DNA of 64,000 nt from Gnetum montanum (taxonomy: Eukaryota > Streptophyta > Gnetopsida > Gnetales > Gnetaceae): NCBI GenBank assembly GCA_015680685.1, contig MNCI01008086.1, positions 823,226-887,225 on the forward strand, written 5' to 3'. Numbering within the stretch: position 1 is the first letter of the stretch; each line of letters opens with the position of its first letter. Below the pieces are notes generated by a model, which was given only the letters and a program-made list of their open reading frames with translations, had not been told where the DNA came from and made no database searches. The position numbers were made by a program, and so were the translations under genes. This document shows, in pieces, positions 46,830 through 58,307 of the stretch.

Positions 46830-47640
46830 TGATGAGCAATGGGGTATTCCAACGCTCAACCCTACAAGTCACGAGTGTTCATGTGTGACTTGATTGTAAT
46901 TCATGGATAAACAATATAAGTATACTAGTAGTTGATGTTTAGCTTACCATTGTTGTCTTCTCACTTAGAGTTAGCAAGGTGCAAATCGTATGGTTAACTC
47001 GTAGTGAAGTATATGATATGTTAATGTTGTTTGGCTCAAATTACGCTAAGTGCCTACATAGTAAAAATGATTTAGATTCTAAGTGTGATAGAAATGTAAA
47101 TCTATTCTAGCCTATGGTGATAAGTATCTATTCCTAGTTTAGTGTATATGTCCTAGGTTGATGTAATTGTTACTAGGATTACCTAGTGATTTCACTACTA
47201 AGTGAATTAAGTGAAGTCACTATTGAGTTACCAAATAGTTACACTTTTTGCTCGAAACAAGTCATACTTATTCTACCTTACTAAGTGACATTGGAAAAAT
47301 AAAGTCTTGAAAATATAAACAGCTGAATGAAAGTAAGCATGATGAAAAGTAATAGTCAAGCTAAGTGAGATGTTGCAATGATCAACAATAATGTCAATCT
47401 TTATTTTTGTTGATGAATTGTGTCAAAGAACAATCCACTCAAATAAAGATTTTGTACAATTGTTGTTCACTACACTATGAGTATTCACTCTAACTCTAAC
47501 TCTAAGTTACAAAAACAAATTGCAAGAATTCTACTAAGTGTTGGCCAAAGTTCTTATTTTTCCATGATAGTGATTTGGTATTTATAGGTATGACCATAGC
47601 CCACTACATCATATATGCATGACAAAAGGGTTTTATCATA
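46830..47640 (-). repeat. Element H 3' LTR
   Basis: 811 bases in the same LTR superfamily as A-C by ends and layout; its U3 upstream repeats are too decayed to define. Confidence 0.7.
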
Positions 47641-47919
47641 CTTCTCATAGCTGATTGAAAACTTGTCCTTGAGTTAAAACAAAAGGAGGATAGAGTTCCT
47701 AACAAAATTTATGGGGTTATATACAAATTGTGACATTATGACTCATATACATGATTGACTCTACTATGAATGTTGCATTGTGGTTTGAGTGGTGTTTACA
47801 AAATCCTCATGTAGTGCATGATTGATGCATATGACAAATCAAATCAAAACAAAACAAAGTTCAATGTAGTTCTTATGTTCCAAGTGGTGGTGGTGGCTCC
47901 TCCATTGGCTTTTTTCCTT

Positions 47920-50278
47920 TATCATTGGGCTTCTAAAATTGGTATATGTTAAGAAGTGCCAAAATCTTCTCTTATTCTAATCTTGGATCATGTACCATCT
48001 AGGTGAATTTAGTAGTTTTGCTAGAGTCAATACTTCCCATGGACATGATAGTTGTCAAAACATCTTATTAGCTTTAACATACCAAGCCACAAATTGCCTT
48101 TTCTCATCTTCAAAAGCTCTAGCCATTTTTTTTAAGTCTTGGTGGTCAGTCATTCTTCTAGCTGGGTTTGTTGCCACATCTTTTTGGTCTTGGTAGCTAG
48201 CTTTGATCACTTGGAGATTAGAGTTTGCAATGTGAAGCTTTTGTTGTACATTCTTTCTATTTGCAAAATATTTCTTGTATAACACATACATTGTGACCAC
48301 TTCCTACTCTAGTTTTGTTCTGGGCCTATCTATTATTAACATGGATAGATTAGGGTACTTTGTCAAATCCTTTATCTGTGGGTCTTTGTTTTCGATTTCA
48401 GCTTGATGCACATGGGCTAGGATGTCTAAGATAGGCTACCAATCACATGTTTGCATTGTAATGGTATTAATCTTGGCTTTAGCCTTTTGGATCTCCTTCT
48501 TCTTAACCTACTTATACATGCCCACTTATGAATTACTCCTTCAATCATTCATGCTTTTTGGCCTCATTTTTCCATGCGCTAATTTCTATAGCTAACTTCT
48601 AACATACTACGTAAACTTCTTCCATGGATAAGGTCTTGTTCTTCCTAGCCAATTTCATTATGTTAAGGTTAACTTGAGAAAACTACTCTTTGAGCTGATG
48701 AATGATTTCTTCTAGTACATTTTTTTATTTCTCAATGTTAGTCAACCTTTTATTTTCTATATATATTTTTTTGTTTTTCTCTTCTAGTGTAGTTAGGTCT
48801 TTGACATGGACATAAGTTTTGGCTTCTACCATTAAGGCTTTCTACACTATCTTCTTTTTTTCATCTCTATTTGAACATACATGGCCATCAATTGATCCAT
48901 CTATTTAGTTTCGAATTTTTCGAGCTAGTCAGGTGTAATATATTGTGCAAGGTTCTACCTTTCTACTTTTAATGTGGCTAATTCCACTTGTAGCCTTTGC
49001 ATCTCATTTTTAGCTTGTTTTGCTCTAGTTTTAGCCATGACCAGCTTGCCCTTGGTTGAAATTAACTTCAATTGCATTGTAGTGATACTACTCATGATAT
49101 CAAAGAGATTTTGCATTACTTGCTCAGTTTGCAACAATTGATCCAAGATATCTTCATGCTCTTTCGAGGCCATGGACATCTTGGCTATGGTCTCAACATC
49201 TTTTACTCTAGTAAGATCTACTAATGGCACAATAGGAATATTGAAGGATTCCTTAATATGATCTATAATAACTTCTATTACTCCTATCGCATCTTGGTGT
49301 TGCATGATCACTACTATGGCCCCTTCTCCTATTTTTAACATTACCTGGAAGGATGCAGTATTCTTGGATATCTATTATGCCTAATCCTCGTCCACTTCTA
49401 CCTATAATGAGATTTGACCACTTGTGGGTCCTATTGACATGGTAGCCTTCTTTGGATTGTCCATCATCTTGTACATATTGGAGACTTCTTTGCTTCCCCA
49501 ACTTATCATTTTAGAAATTTGTTACAAATGGCTCATTAAGGATTTGTAATCTTGCTATGCTGGAGAAGTGTGGTCCTAGTCTATGGGCTACTGGTGTTGA
49601 CCCATTAGATCTTGCTTTCTCTGTTTCTATGTTTGGAACATTTCTTACCAGTGTAGATTCAATTTCTCCTTTAGTGCTTTCTGGTTTTTCTACTTGATCC
49701 TTCTTCAATGATGTTGTTTTTATAATTTTAGCATATGAGATATTTTGGGCTTTGTGGAGAACATCATTGGTGTAACCTAGAATTTCTACTTGTCAGCAAA
49801 ACTTTTTGATAAGGTAAGGGAATTGTAGAGTAAGTTTCCCTAGCTTCTTCTCCTCAAATCTTTTTTGTATTTCCAACAACAATAGATGAGCCATGTTGGC
49901 CTAAAATTTCCCCATTAGAATAGTGCTTCCTTTAGCAACATAGGTGGAAATTCTATTTAGTCTTTTTGTTGGGAAGAGATTATATGTCACAATTTTCAAG
50001 TAGATCTTTTCAATTGTAGACAATCCATTCTATTCTTTTTTCACTAATTTATAGGTCCTTTGTAGCCATAGCTTCCTTGCCTCTATGTTAGACCTTGTAG
50101 AGATTTGGGTGATATTGGCTCCAACATTTGGAATGTTGAGTGCCTTGGCTATTACTTTGACTAAATATGACATTGTGATTCCCTCTATTTTCACCATAGC
50201 ATCATCTTGCTTGTTTTTCCAAAATTGGTATACTTCTCTGAGGTGCCATTCACTATTACATGAGATTATGTGCCACAT
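47920..50278 (-). pseudogene. Element H env-position ORF2, partial
   Basis: 50030-50278 reads SEWHLREVYQFWKNKQ and VIAKALNIPNVGA, aligning with B and I. 48955-49341 is coiled-coil-like (TKGKLVMAKTRAKQAKNEMQ). 48055-48300 gives VIKASYQDQKDVATNPAR and FVAWYVKANKMF, the conserved C-terminal block. The start is missing because element I interrupts it. Several stops. Confidence 0.65.
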
Positions 50279-50301
50279 AGAAAAGACTTGGAATTATTCA
50301 T

Positions 50302-51182
50302 TGATGAGCAGTGAGGTACCCCTATGTCCAACCATATGAATCACGAGCGTTCATGCACGATCCGGTCAAATTCTGAAGACTGTGAGCACTTACGCATAGT
50401 ATTCTAGCCATTAGAATCCTAGTTAGAACAGTTGTTGTCCTCTCAACCTCACTTGTGACATTCTAGAACGATGGTTAAGTGAGACTGAGGCATATGATTT
50501 TTATAGGTTTTCTTTTATCTATAATATTTAATTCTTCTAATATAGGGAGTAAAAGGCTAAATAATCTAAGATTTTACTACGCTATTGCTCGACTATCTCT
50601 AGCATAAGTAGCTGGTCCCACCCTTTGTGCACATCCCAAGCATGTCCTAATCACTACTAGGTTGCCAGACGTTAAGCGTCACTGGGTTGCCAAGTGTCAA
50701 ACATATGTTTGAGCTAGCTGTGCTTATGTGTTCTCATGGACTACTAAAACGTACTATCATTATAAAGCGATAACAAAAACATGAAAATTATTAAGGAATT
50801 AAAATATTAATGCTTAAGTAATCTAGTTCAAATGTTGTAAGGAATGTTCAAAAAGCTCATCTTTATTACCGTTCACGCTAATGGGCTTAGGTACATTAGC
50901 GCTCGAATAAAGAGCCGTACACTCTTCGAACTATGTTTGCGGGCACTTGAAAAATAATCTAACTTCTGTGGAAACAAACTATAAGAGCTTCCCTACAACT
51001 TGAACAAAAGGTTCAATAAATGTAGTAGGTGCACGCATATTTATAGCAGAAAATGGATTCTGTGTTGACGAGGCCATCTCAACGCTTGGAAAGATGCGTC
51101 GACGGGATCACATCGATGCAGCCGCGTTAATGAGGCTTCATCTATGCAGCCCAATTGACATAGTGAACTGGGTGCTTCATCA
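50302..51182 (-). repeat. Element I 3' LTR
   Basis: 881 bases, TGATGAGC to CTTCATCA; minus-strand TATA at 51038-51045. U3 repeats at about 51064-51150 are of GTCGACG / ATGCGTCG type. Confidence 0.85.
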
Positions 51183-51192
51183 TACCCCCATG
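51183..51192 (-). other. Element I polypurine tract
   Basis: Minus strand CATGGGGGTA abutting the 3' LTR. Confidence 0.8.
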
Positions 51193-51399
51193 ACTAAGTG
51201 AAAACTTGTCCTCAAGTTTGTTACAATTTGGAAGGTATGAGGTTACTAGTGACACATGTAGCAAAACATCTCAATACACACATTGATGCTAGCAACACAC
51301 CAAGTGCCCGAGTGTATGGAAAAAATTACAAAACATTGGTGTTCATGGACAACAAAATTGAACACCATGACAACAATGGACTCACAACCCCACCGAGAT

Positions 51400-54271
51400 G
51401 TTGAAGTTGCTGAAGAGGATCATAGAGTTCCTAGTGGCAGTGGTTCTGATGGGCCCTCACCAGCTTCAGGTGCATGTGGTGGTTGAGGTGGTGGTTGTGG
51501 TTCTCTTGTAGCTATTGCAACTTCTGAAGGTAATTGAAAAGCCTCCAACAGAGCCCTCATTTTATCTTCTTTACTTCTGGGGTCGTTCACAGTCCAAGAA
51601 GCTTCGCCAATGTGTGCTAGAACAGGAACATCCCAAGGACATGGAAGTGCAAGGAAGAGCTCCTTTAAATTGACAAGCTAGGCCACAAATTATTTTTTTT
51701 GATGTCAAACACTTGGACTGATGTTTGTAGCCACTAGTAGTCATCCATTCTTTGGGCTAAGTTCTCTGTAACAAAGCGTTGCCCTTCAAAGTGGGTGCGA
51801 AGAACTTTGAGTTCCGTGTTTGCTGTTTCCAACTTTTGCTTTGTTTCTTTATGCACCTTGAACTCACCATCATATAAAGAATATGAGGTGGCCACTTACT
51901 TCTCAAGGTTTGACCACAATCTCCCACCTATAAGCATGGTTAGGTTTGCATAATGAAGGTTGGCTAGTTCCATATATTTTGTCATTTCTTCAATCTGCAG
52001 CTCCTTAAGACAAATCTTAGCTTGGTTGTAGGCATTTAATCCATCAAAGATGGGTTGCCATACCTCACCTCCTTCCTTGAGTTGTTGTAGGGCTTGATTC
52101 ATCTTAGCCTTTGCAACTTGGATTTCTTTTTCATTAATTTCTTTTTGCAATCCCACTTGGTCCTTGTAGTGATTTTTCACTCGTTCAAACGTGAGGGCCT
52201 CATTATTCCAAGTGGTGATTTCAATGGCTATTTTCTATTGCAAGTCTTAGACTTCCTCCATTAACAGATTGCAATTTTCAGTAGCCAATCTTCTCATATC
52301 GATGTTTACCCTAGCCAGCTCCTCTTGCTGTTGGTAGATAAAATCCTTCATTTGTTGATTTTCGAAACCAACATTGCCTAGGTGATGAACTTCTGTGGTC
52401 AACCCAACATTTTCCTGGTGAACCCCTGCCAAGTCCTTTTTTAGATAATAAGAATGAGCTTCCCCTAAGGACTTGTCAAAGATCGTCGACTCTCACTTGT
52501 ACTCAACCTTTTGAAGCTTGGTTTGAAGCTGTTGAAAGGCTTCATCTTTGGTGACTTCATGGTTGAGTATAGCCAGATCGACAAGTTGGGCCCTTAATTG
52601 GGTAACTTTCACAGCTAAGCATTGATTATCTACTTGAGTTGCTTCTAGTTGCCCGTCTAAGATGAGGAACTTGATCTTTGCCAAGAGCAACTTCGATTAG
52701 GTTGTAGTGATGTTGTTTGGAAGGTCAAACACATCTGGAAGCGATTGCCTGGTTTCCACCAGTCGATCCAAAAATTCTTCATGTTGTGCTACATTGAATC
52801 TATCACTCTAAGTCCTTGCAGACATCTACACATCTCTAAGCCCATGTATATCTGGTACAGGTGCCGTAAGTGCATTGAGAGCTATGGTGATCGTATTGGC
52901 AACTACTTCTACCGTAACTTCCTGTCCTTGGTGCTGCATTACCAAGATGGTTGCCCCTTGACCCTCCTCCAAGTGCATTGAGAAAGTAGCAGCATTTTCT
53001 AAAATTTCTGGAAATAATTGTTGGGTCATTGACACTGTTACTTCTCTGGCGCTAGGGTTTTTTCTTGCGAGCACTTGCGTGGTCGAAAGCATCAACCTTG
53101 CTCTCTCCAGTAAGCTCACAGATCGAGCCACTTCTTCTAGATGGCTCAAGGTAGGGTGATACACAGAAGGGTCTTCATCATGACTAGTTCACACTTGTTA
53201 CTCCTATTGGTGCAAGAGTGATTATTGGATCTCAAGTAGATGCTCTACGACTATGCGTGAGTCTAGCCCTATTGCTTGTGCAGACAATGGAGGTGGTTGT
53301 TGCTCTTCCTTTGTTTTGGTTGTGGCAAGTGTTTTATCTTTCATCATTTTACATCATGAGGAAATTGGGGCATGATAGAGTATGTTATTAGCATATCGTG
53401 CTATCCCTACCCGTTTGCACAACTTTCTAATTAGGCAGGGAAAGGGCAAAGCTTGCCTTCCATGTTCATTTTTCACGAACTGTTTCTCAATTTGCAAGAA
53501 GAGTAACTGTGGAAGTTGATAGGAAATTTCCCACTTAAAGCAACACATGCATAAGTAGAAACGATGGTGATTTTGCTAGGTCTTACCATTGGATTTAAGT
53601 GGTAAGACACAATTGTGAAGTAAACTCTTTCTGCAGTGGTCAATGTGCCAAACTCCTTACAGTCTACCCCATAGCATTGCTTGGTCCACTCCACTTTCAC
53701 CTTGGGGTCTGCTTGTTTTGAAATTTCTACCACATCAGCCCCAATCTCAAGCAACCCAAGAGCTTGTGCGATTGCCTCTGCAGAGTAAGACACGTGGATG
53801 TCTTTGATTCTTACTTGCAACCCCGACTATCAGTTTTTCCAGAAGAAATAGGTTTCCCCCCAAATACCACTCACCACTGGATGTGATGATTGGCCACATG
53901 GGAGAAGATTGCAATTGAGTTCTGACTTCTTCTAGCGCACTTTCTATGAATGGTCCAAAGTTTAATTCTTGAAGGATCATTCATTGCAACTCTTTCAGCT
54001 TAATAGCGTCAAGGTAGGCCCTAGTCAAGGTGACCTCAACCCATGGCACTCTCGTTGGCATCTTGTCCTTGTGTGATTGTTCTATGGGGACCTCTTCTTT
54101 AGGAATCTGATGAATAGATTCCATGTTGGATTCATCACGGAGAGGGCCAGTTACATGTGATCCCTCTACGTGCTCCTGAGGTCACGTGCCATGTTCCCAT
54201 CCTGTTCTAGGTTGCTTCTCTCGAGGTTGTGATGGTCTTTCCTCCCTTGGATTCCTTGGTTTTGGTGCCAT
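51400..54271 (-). pseudogene. Element I env-position ORF2
   Basis: Start ATG at 54271 (MAPKPRNPREERPSQP), directly after a splice-acceptor-like TTGCAG. N-terminal domain 53354-53980: ELNFGPFIE, SPMWPIITSSGEWYLGG, YSAEAIAQALGLLEIGA, ERVYFTIVSYHLNPM and a PCLIRKLCKRVGIARY tail; it resembles the 'putative plant transposon protein' domain from memory. Residues encoded at 51896-52690 are coiled-coil-like (KEIQVAKAKMNQALQQLKEG). The C terminus near 51400-51500 is Pro-rich (PPPQPPHAPEAGEGPSEP). Broken by stops. No membrane segment seen. Confidence 0.65.
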
Positions 54272-54700
54272 CTGCAATCATAGCATAACCCTGAATTAAA
54301 ATGTGTGTGTTTTGCCCAAAATGGTAATAATATACCTTTGCATGATGGCTTGGCTATGATAGTGACACGTGCATTCTGTTTGATCTAAGGTTGTGTACAT
54401 AAACCATTACACATGGTGTCCTAGAGTGTAGTTGAAGGGTTAAAAACAAATAATGAATTAAAGCAAATTCTTCGATTAACCCTAAGAGGCATTTTGACTA
54501 ACCCTAGGAGGCATTAACCGTAAGAGGTATTTTGATTAACCCTAAGAGACGTTTTGATTAACCCTAGGAGGCGTTAAAGCAGAAGGTTTGATTAACCCTA
54601 GGAGGCATTAAGTCTTCGATGCATTAAGTTGTGTTAAGTCTTAGGTTAGCCATATTGGCACAATATATAAAATCATGGGCCCCCATGATGTAGAGCATAC
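54272..54700 (-). other. Candidate leader intron of element I ORF2
   Basis: Donor GGAG/GTATGC (minus strand, exon ends 54701) and acceptor GATTGCAG ending at 54272, beside the ATG. It contains the GATTAACCCTAAGAGGC array at 54471-54620. Motif-based only. Confidence 0.4.
54471..54620. repeat. GATTAACCCTAAGAGGCATTTT tandem array
   Basis: About six imperfect copies of a roughly 22-base unit with core TTAACCCTA(A/G)GAGGC. A single copy of the core (GATTAACCCTAAGGG) occurs in the gag leader of element D at about 12187. Confidence 0.8.
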
Positions 54701-54836
54701 CTCCAGTAGCAAAAGCGTGAAATAATGCATAGATGTGGACAAGCGGTAGGAAGGTGATGGAGAGTGGACATTTAAAACTTGAAAAACTCCCCTAGCGTTA
54801 TGAGCAAATGGACAAAATTCCAAAGCATGATGCGCG

Positions 54837-54945
54837 TATATATAGCAGTTTGGGCACTACGTCGAAGAGGCCACATAAACGGGGCTATGTAAACGTAGGT
54901 GGCTACGTATACAGGGCTGCGTCGACACAGCTATTTAGATACATT
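54837..54945 (-). promoter_or_regulatory. LTR-like internal promoter upstream of element I ORF2
   Basis: Minus-strand TATATATA at 54837-54846. Read on the plus strand, TATAGCAG and then CGTCGAAGAGGCCA (54860-54873) align with TATAGCAG and TTGACGAGGCCA in the element's own LTR (51043-51076) at nearly the same spacing. Further GTCGA/TACGT-type repeats follow to 54945. Confidence 0.5.
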
Positions 54946-56599
54946 GACCACCATTGACCGATGAATTAAAGGCCCAAATTTAAAAAATTTTAACATAAAA
55001 CTAGCGCCATTCGAGAGCTCAGAGATCTAAGAATAGCATGAAATAAAGAGGAAGGGAGGTCAGGTGCAAAAGAAGAGTCAAATTCAAGAGAACATCATAA
55101 AGTGTGGGTGATGGAGGGCCCCACGATGGACAACCTAGAACAAGCATCGTATTATATCAAAGGAGTAGGAGATTAACAAGTGGAACCAAAGGATATGCAA
55201 GTGGGTCCTCCCCATAGTAGGCTCTAACCTTGTTTTCCCTTGCACATCTTCAACCTAGGAGTCCATGGATCCCATAGTTAATTAATGGTCACTGAGCATT
55301 AATACTTGTATTTCTAAGAACTAACCAAAGGATTTACAACTACCAGCAAACCAAGATACACGATCAAAACATGAAACCAATAGTGAGGTGAGGGACGGAG
55401 AGCAAAGGATGAGGGGGGAAGCATGTTGAATGGAGTGCTGAGGTTAAGATTGATACAGTCCCTTTGTGAAGCATGTAGTTAAGTGACCTAATAAGAATCC
55501 ATTCTAGGTCTGGATCAAGATCGACCATGGCCAATGACGTCGTAGTGATGGACTAATACCAACCCACCCACTCAAGACATACACATGCCCTCAGAGACCA
55601 AATCCCATTCCTTATATAGAAGGAAAGGGAAGCAAGAAGTAAGGAAGGGCCTTAGTTAGAGAGGACCGTCAGGTTTTGGTAACATGGCTTCCGAGTCCCA
55701 TAACCAATGCTTGTAGCCTATTATTTGATCCAAGGGGTGTGCTTTGAATTCCCATTATTGTTTTTTTTTCCTTTTTGAATGGAAACCATACCATGCAAGG
55801 ATATATTGGTTGGTCCAAGGGGTGTGCTTTGAATTCCCATTATTGTTTTTATTTTTATTTTTAAATGGGAACCACACCATGCAAGGATATAGTGGTTGGC
55901 CCAAGGGGTGTGCTTTGAATTCCGATTATTTTTTTTCCTCTATCTTTTTTTATTTTTCAAATGGGAACCACACCATACAACGACATGTTAGCTTCCTATT
56001 ATTCGTGGCCATGGAATGGAAAGGAATCCTTGAGGATAGCAATGCACAAGAGATCATAGGAGGGTACGTAGTCCACCACATCCCCTTGAACTCACACCCT
56101 ATTCCTTACCACTTGAATCCTTCCCAATTTCAGAATCCACCAAGGTCAAAGATTTATTGGAGTTGATTAATGAAAAAGGGACTATACTTCTCTTGATCCT
56201 GGGGCACCATAGAAAAGTGTGAGTGGTCGAATGTCATGGACTCACTGCCTATTGCATGAAAGAAAGTGTAACTTAGTTTCCTAAACCCAAAATGCTAAGG
56301 TAAGAACTAGATATAATAGGAAAACCATAATAAGCAAACTCCTGTTGGGAGAAACCACCACGCCATCGCATCTTGTGTCAATAAGACGACTTTATTAGCG
56401 AAAATAAATAGAGGAAAATAAACTAAAATAAAATAAAACAAAGCAACTAAAGGTGAGATGTATTCATATATAAAAAGGAGAAAGAGTAGGTAAGAAATGT
56501 TAAACGTATGAATGATGGTGTAAAATAAAAATGTGTAAAACAAAAAATATAGAAAAGACCTAGGAAGCTAGGACAACTATTTTAGCCTGGGTAGTGATC
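54946..56599 (-). other. Element I spacer between integrase and ORF2 module
   Basis: Non-coding; matches the 15.0-16.1 kb spacer of element A in order. Contains the 85-90-bp tandem triplication at 55731-55990. Confidence 0.6.
55731..55990. repeat. Three tandem copies of an 84-91-bp unit
   Basis: Units begin CCAAGGGGTGTGCTTTGAAT at 55731, 55816 and 55900, each with a T-rich middle of different length and ending near ACCACACCATGCAAGGATAT. Elements A and C have one copy at the matching place. Confidence 0.9.
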
Positions 56600-58302
56600 T
56601 CCCCCACAACTAAGCTTGGAGGAGGAGATTTGAAAGATGGAATGTGGCCAACCACTTGGTGAAGTGGTAGCAACACTAGTTTGGTGTAGTTCATGGAAGG
56701 GTTTTAATTTTTGCATGTTGACCAACTGCATTTTTGTTGGGTCTTCAAGTTTGTGTATGAGTAGAGCTTGAGATGAAAAGGTCTTAGAAACAATATAAGG
56801 TCCCTCCCAGAGTGTTTGAAACTTGGTTCATTGTGGCACATGTGTGGGGTTCCAATAGAGAACCTTATCCCCACATTGAAATGTTACCTTCTGAATCCTA
56901 AGGTCATGGTGTTATTTGTTATATGTCTTATGCACCTCATTTGATGATAGGGCTACTAATCGATTCTCATCTAGCTCATTTAAGTTGATAAGTCATTCTC
57001 ATTGTGCTAGGGGTAAGTCAAGGCCTAAGTCATTTGCAGTGGATAGTGTTCAGAGTTCTACCTGAATTGGGAGCATTGGTAGTTTTCCATACACTAACTC
57101 ATAAAGGGAGTAGCCTATAGGAAATTTCTAGGTTAAGCGATAGGCCTAGAGGGCATCATTAAGTTTTGTGCTCCAATCCCTCCTATATTTGCTAATCATC
57201 CTAGTCAGGATCTTTGTAATCTTTTGGTTTGTGACTTCGGCTTGTTCATTGACTTGGGGGTGATAGGGTGTTGTTAGCTTAGGTTCTACTCCCAAACACT
57301 GCATGAGTTTATGAAAGGTAGCACCCATGAAGTGACTGCCATTATCTAAAATGAGTTCACACGGCACCCCAAACGTGTTCATGATTTGTTGTTGAACAAA
57401 TTGTGCGGCTATGGTTGAGGAATAGTCGATGATAGCTACCATCTCTACCCACTTTGTACAGTAGTCCACTGCGACAATAATGTACACCTTGTTGGACATG
57501 GGTGCGATGGGGCCCATGAAGTTGATGCCCCAAATGTTAAAGGGCTCTAGTGGCTAAATCCACTGTTGAGGTCCCTCCATTCTAACCGTCATCCCACCAT
57601 CTATTTGACATCGATCATAGGAGCAAACAAACCATTGAGCATCTCTAAAGAGTGTAGGCTAGTAGTAACTTGCAAATAGGATCTTAATAGCTGTGCACCT
57701 TCCTCTATAATGGCCCCCACAAGGGCCCTCATGAGCACCTTGGAGGATGTGCAATTGATCTACATCAGGAACGCAACATCAAACCAAGTCATCCGCACAC
57801 ATCTTGTACAGGTGTACATTGATTTCCATGAAGTGCTTGGCTTTGTGAAGAAATGGTTATTTCTTTTGATGATCCAATCCTTTGGTAGCTCCTGTGTATG
57901 AAAATAGGTAAGGATGTTTCCAAACCAACTTGATCCTGTGGGCACCTCCTTTTGCAATTTCTCCAGCAAAGAGGAGTTCATCTGGAAACTGGTCAGAGAG
58001 TGGGCTCTCCTCGTTCGTGTTGTCCCATCATAGCCAAGACAAATGATCAGCAACCACATTCTCAGTTCCCTTTTTATCTACCATAGTAAGATCAAATTCT
58101 TGAAGGATCATGAGCCACCATATGACACGAGGGCTCACCGTTGGTTTGTTTATAAGGAACCATATGGCATTGTAGTCTGTATGCACAAACACCTTGTATC
58201 TGAGCACATAGTGTTAAAACTTTTCCAAGGTGAACACCACTACCATTAATTCCTTTTCGGTGGTGGTGTAGTTTAGTTGAGCACCTATAATACTTCAGCT
58301 TG
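56600..58302 (-). pseudogene. Element I RNase H and integrase
   Basis: Reading leftward from 58302: RNase H end (HTDHAAIWFLINKP, GTENVVADHLSWL), zinc-binding integrase N terminus (GGHYRGRCTAIKILFASYY), then the DDE core at 57146-57545. The first catalytic position reads WGINFMGP (Asn for Asp); the second (LILDNGSHF) and the Glu (NEQAEVTN) remain. The C-terminal part follows to about 56600. Stops break it. The RNase H N terminus and RT are missing because element F starts at 58308. Confidence 0.8.
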
Positions 58303-58307
58303 CATAG

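Larger units (their letters stand above)
46830..50301 (-). mobile_element. Element H: Athila-like remnant, 3' end
   Basis: 3' LTR at 46830-47640 (811 bases; TGATGAGC to TTTATCA; minus-strand TATA at about 47580), then the coiled-coil ORF2 (about 47920-50278). The polypurine tract is eroded (ATGAGAAGTA). Sequence is cut at 50301 by the LTR of element I; the missing part would lie beyond I and F. Confidence 0.75.
50302..58307 (-). mobile_element. Element I: Athila-like element with pol and env-position ORF2
   Basis: Minus-strand order from the right: RNase H and integrase (to about 56600), spacer, LTR-like promoter module (about 54837-54945), candidate intron, ORF2 (54271 to about 51400), polypurine tract (51183-51192) and 3' LTR (50302-51182). 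The 5' half (gag, RT, 5' LTR) is cut off where element F begins at 58308. I treat the parts as one element because the spacer matches element A in order, but the 54.3-54.9 kb module could alternatively be a nested LTR remnant. Coding parts are all broken. Confidence 0.7.

Noticed and set aside
55744-56166. 140-codon ORF with repeated FEFPLL-like peptides
   Set aside because: Its repeats are just the translated tandem triplication in the element I spacer; wrong strand for the element.
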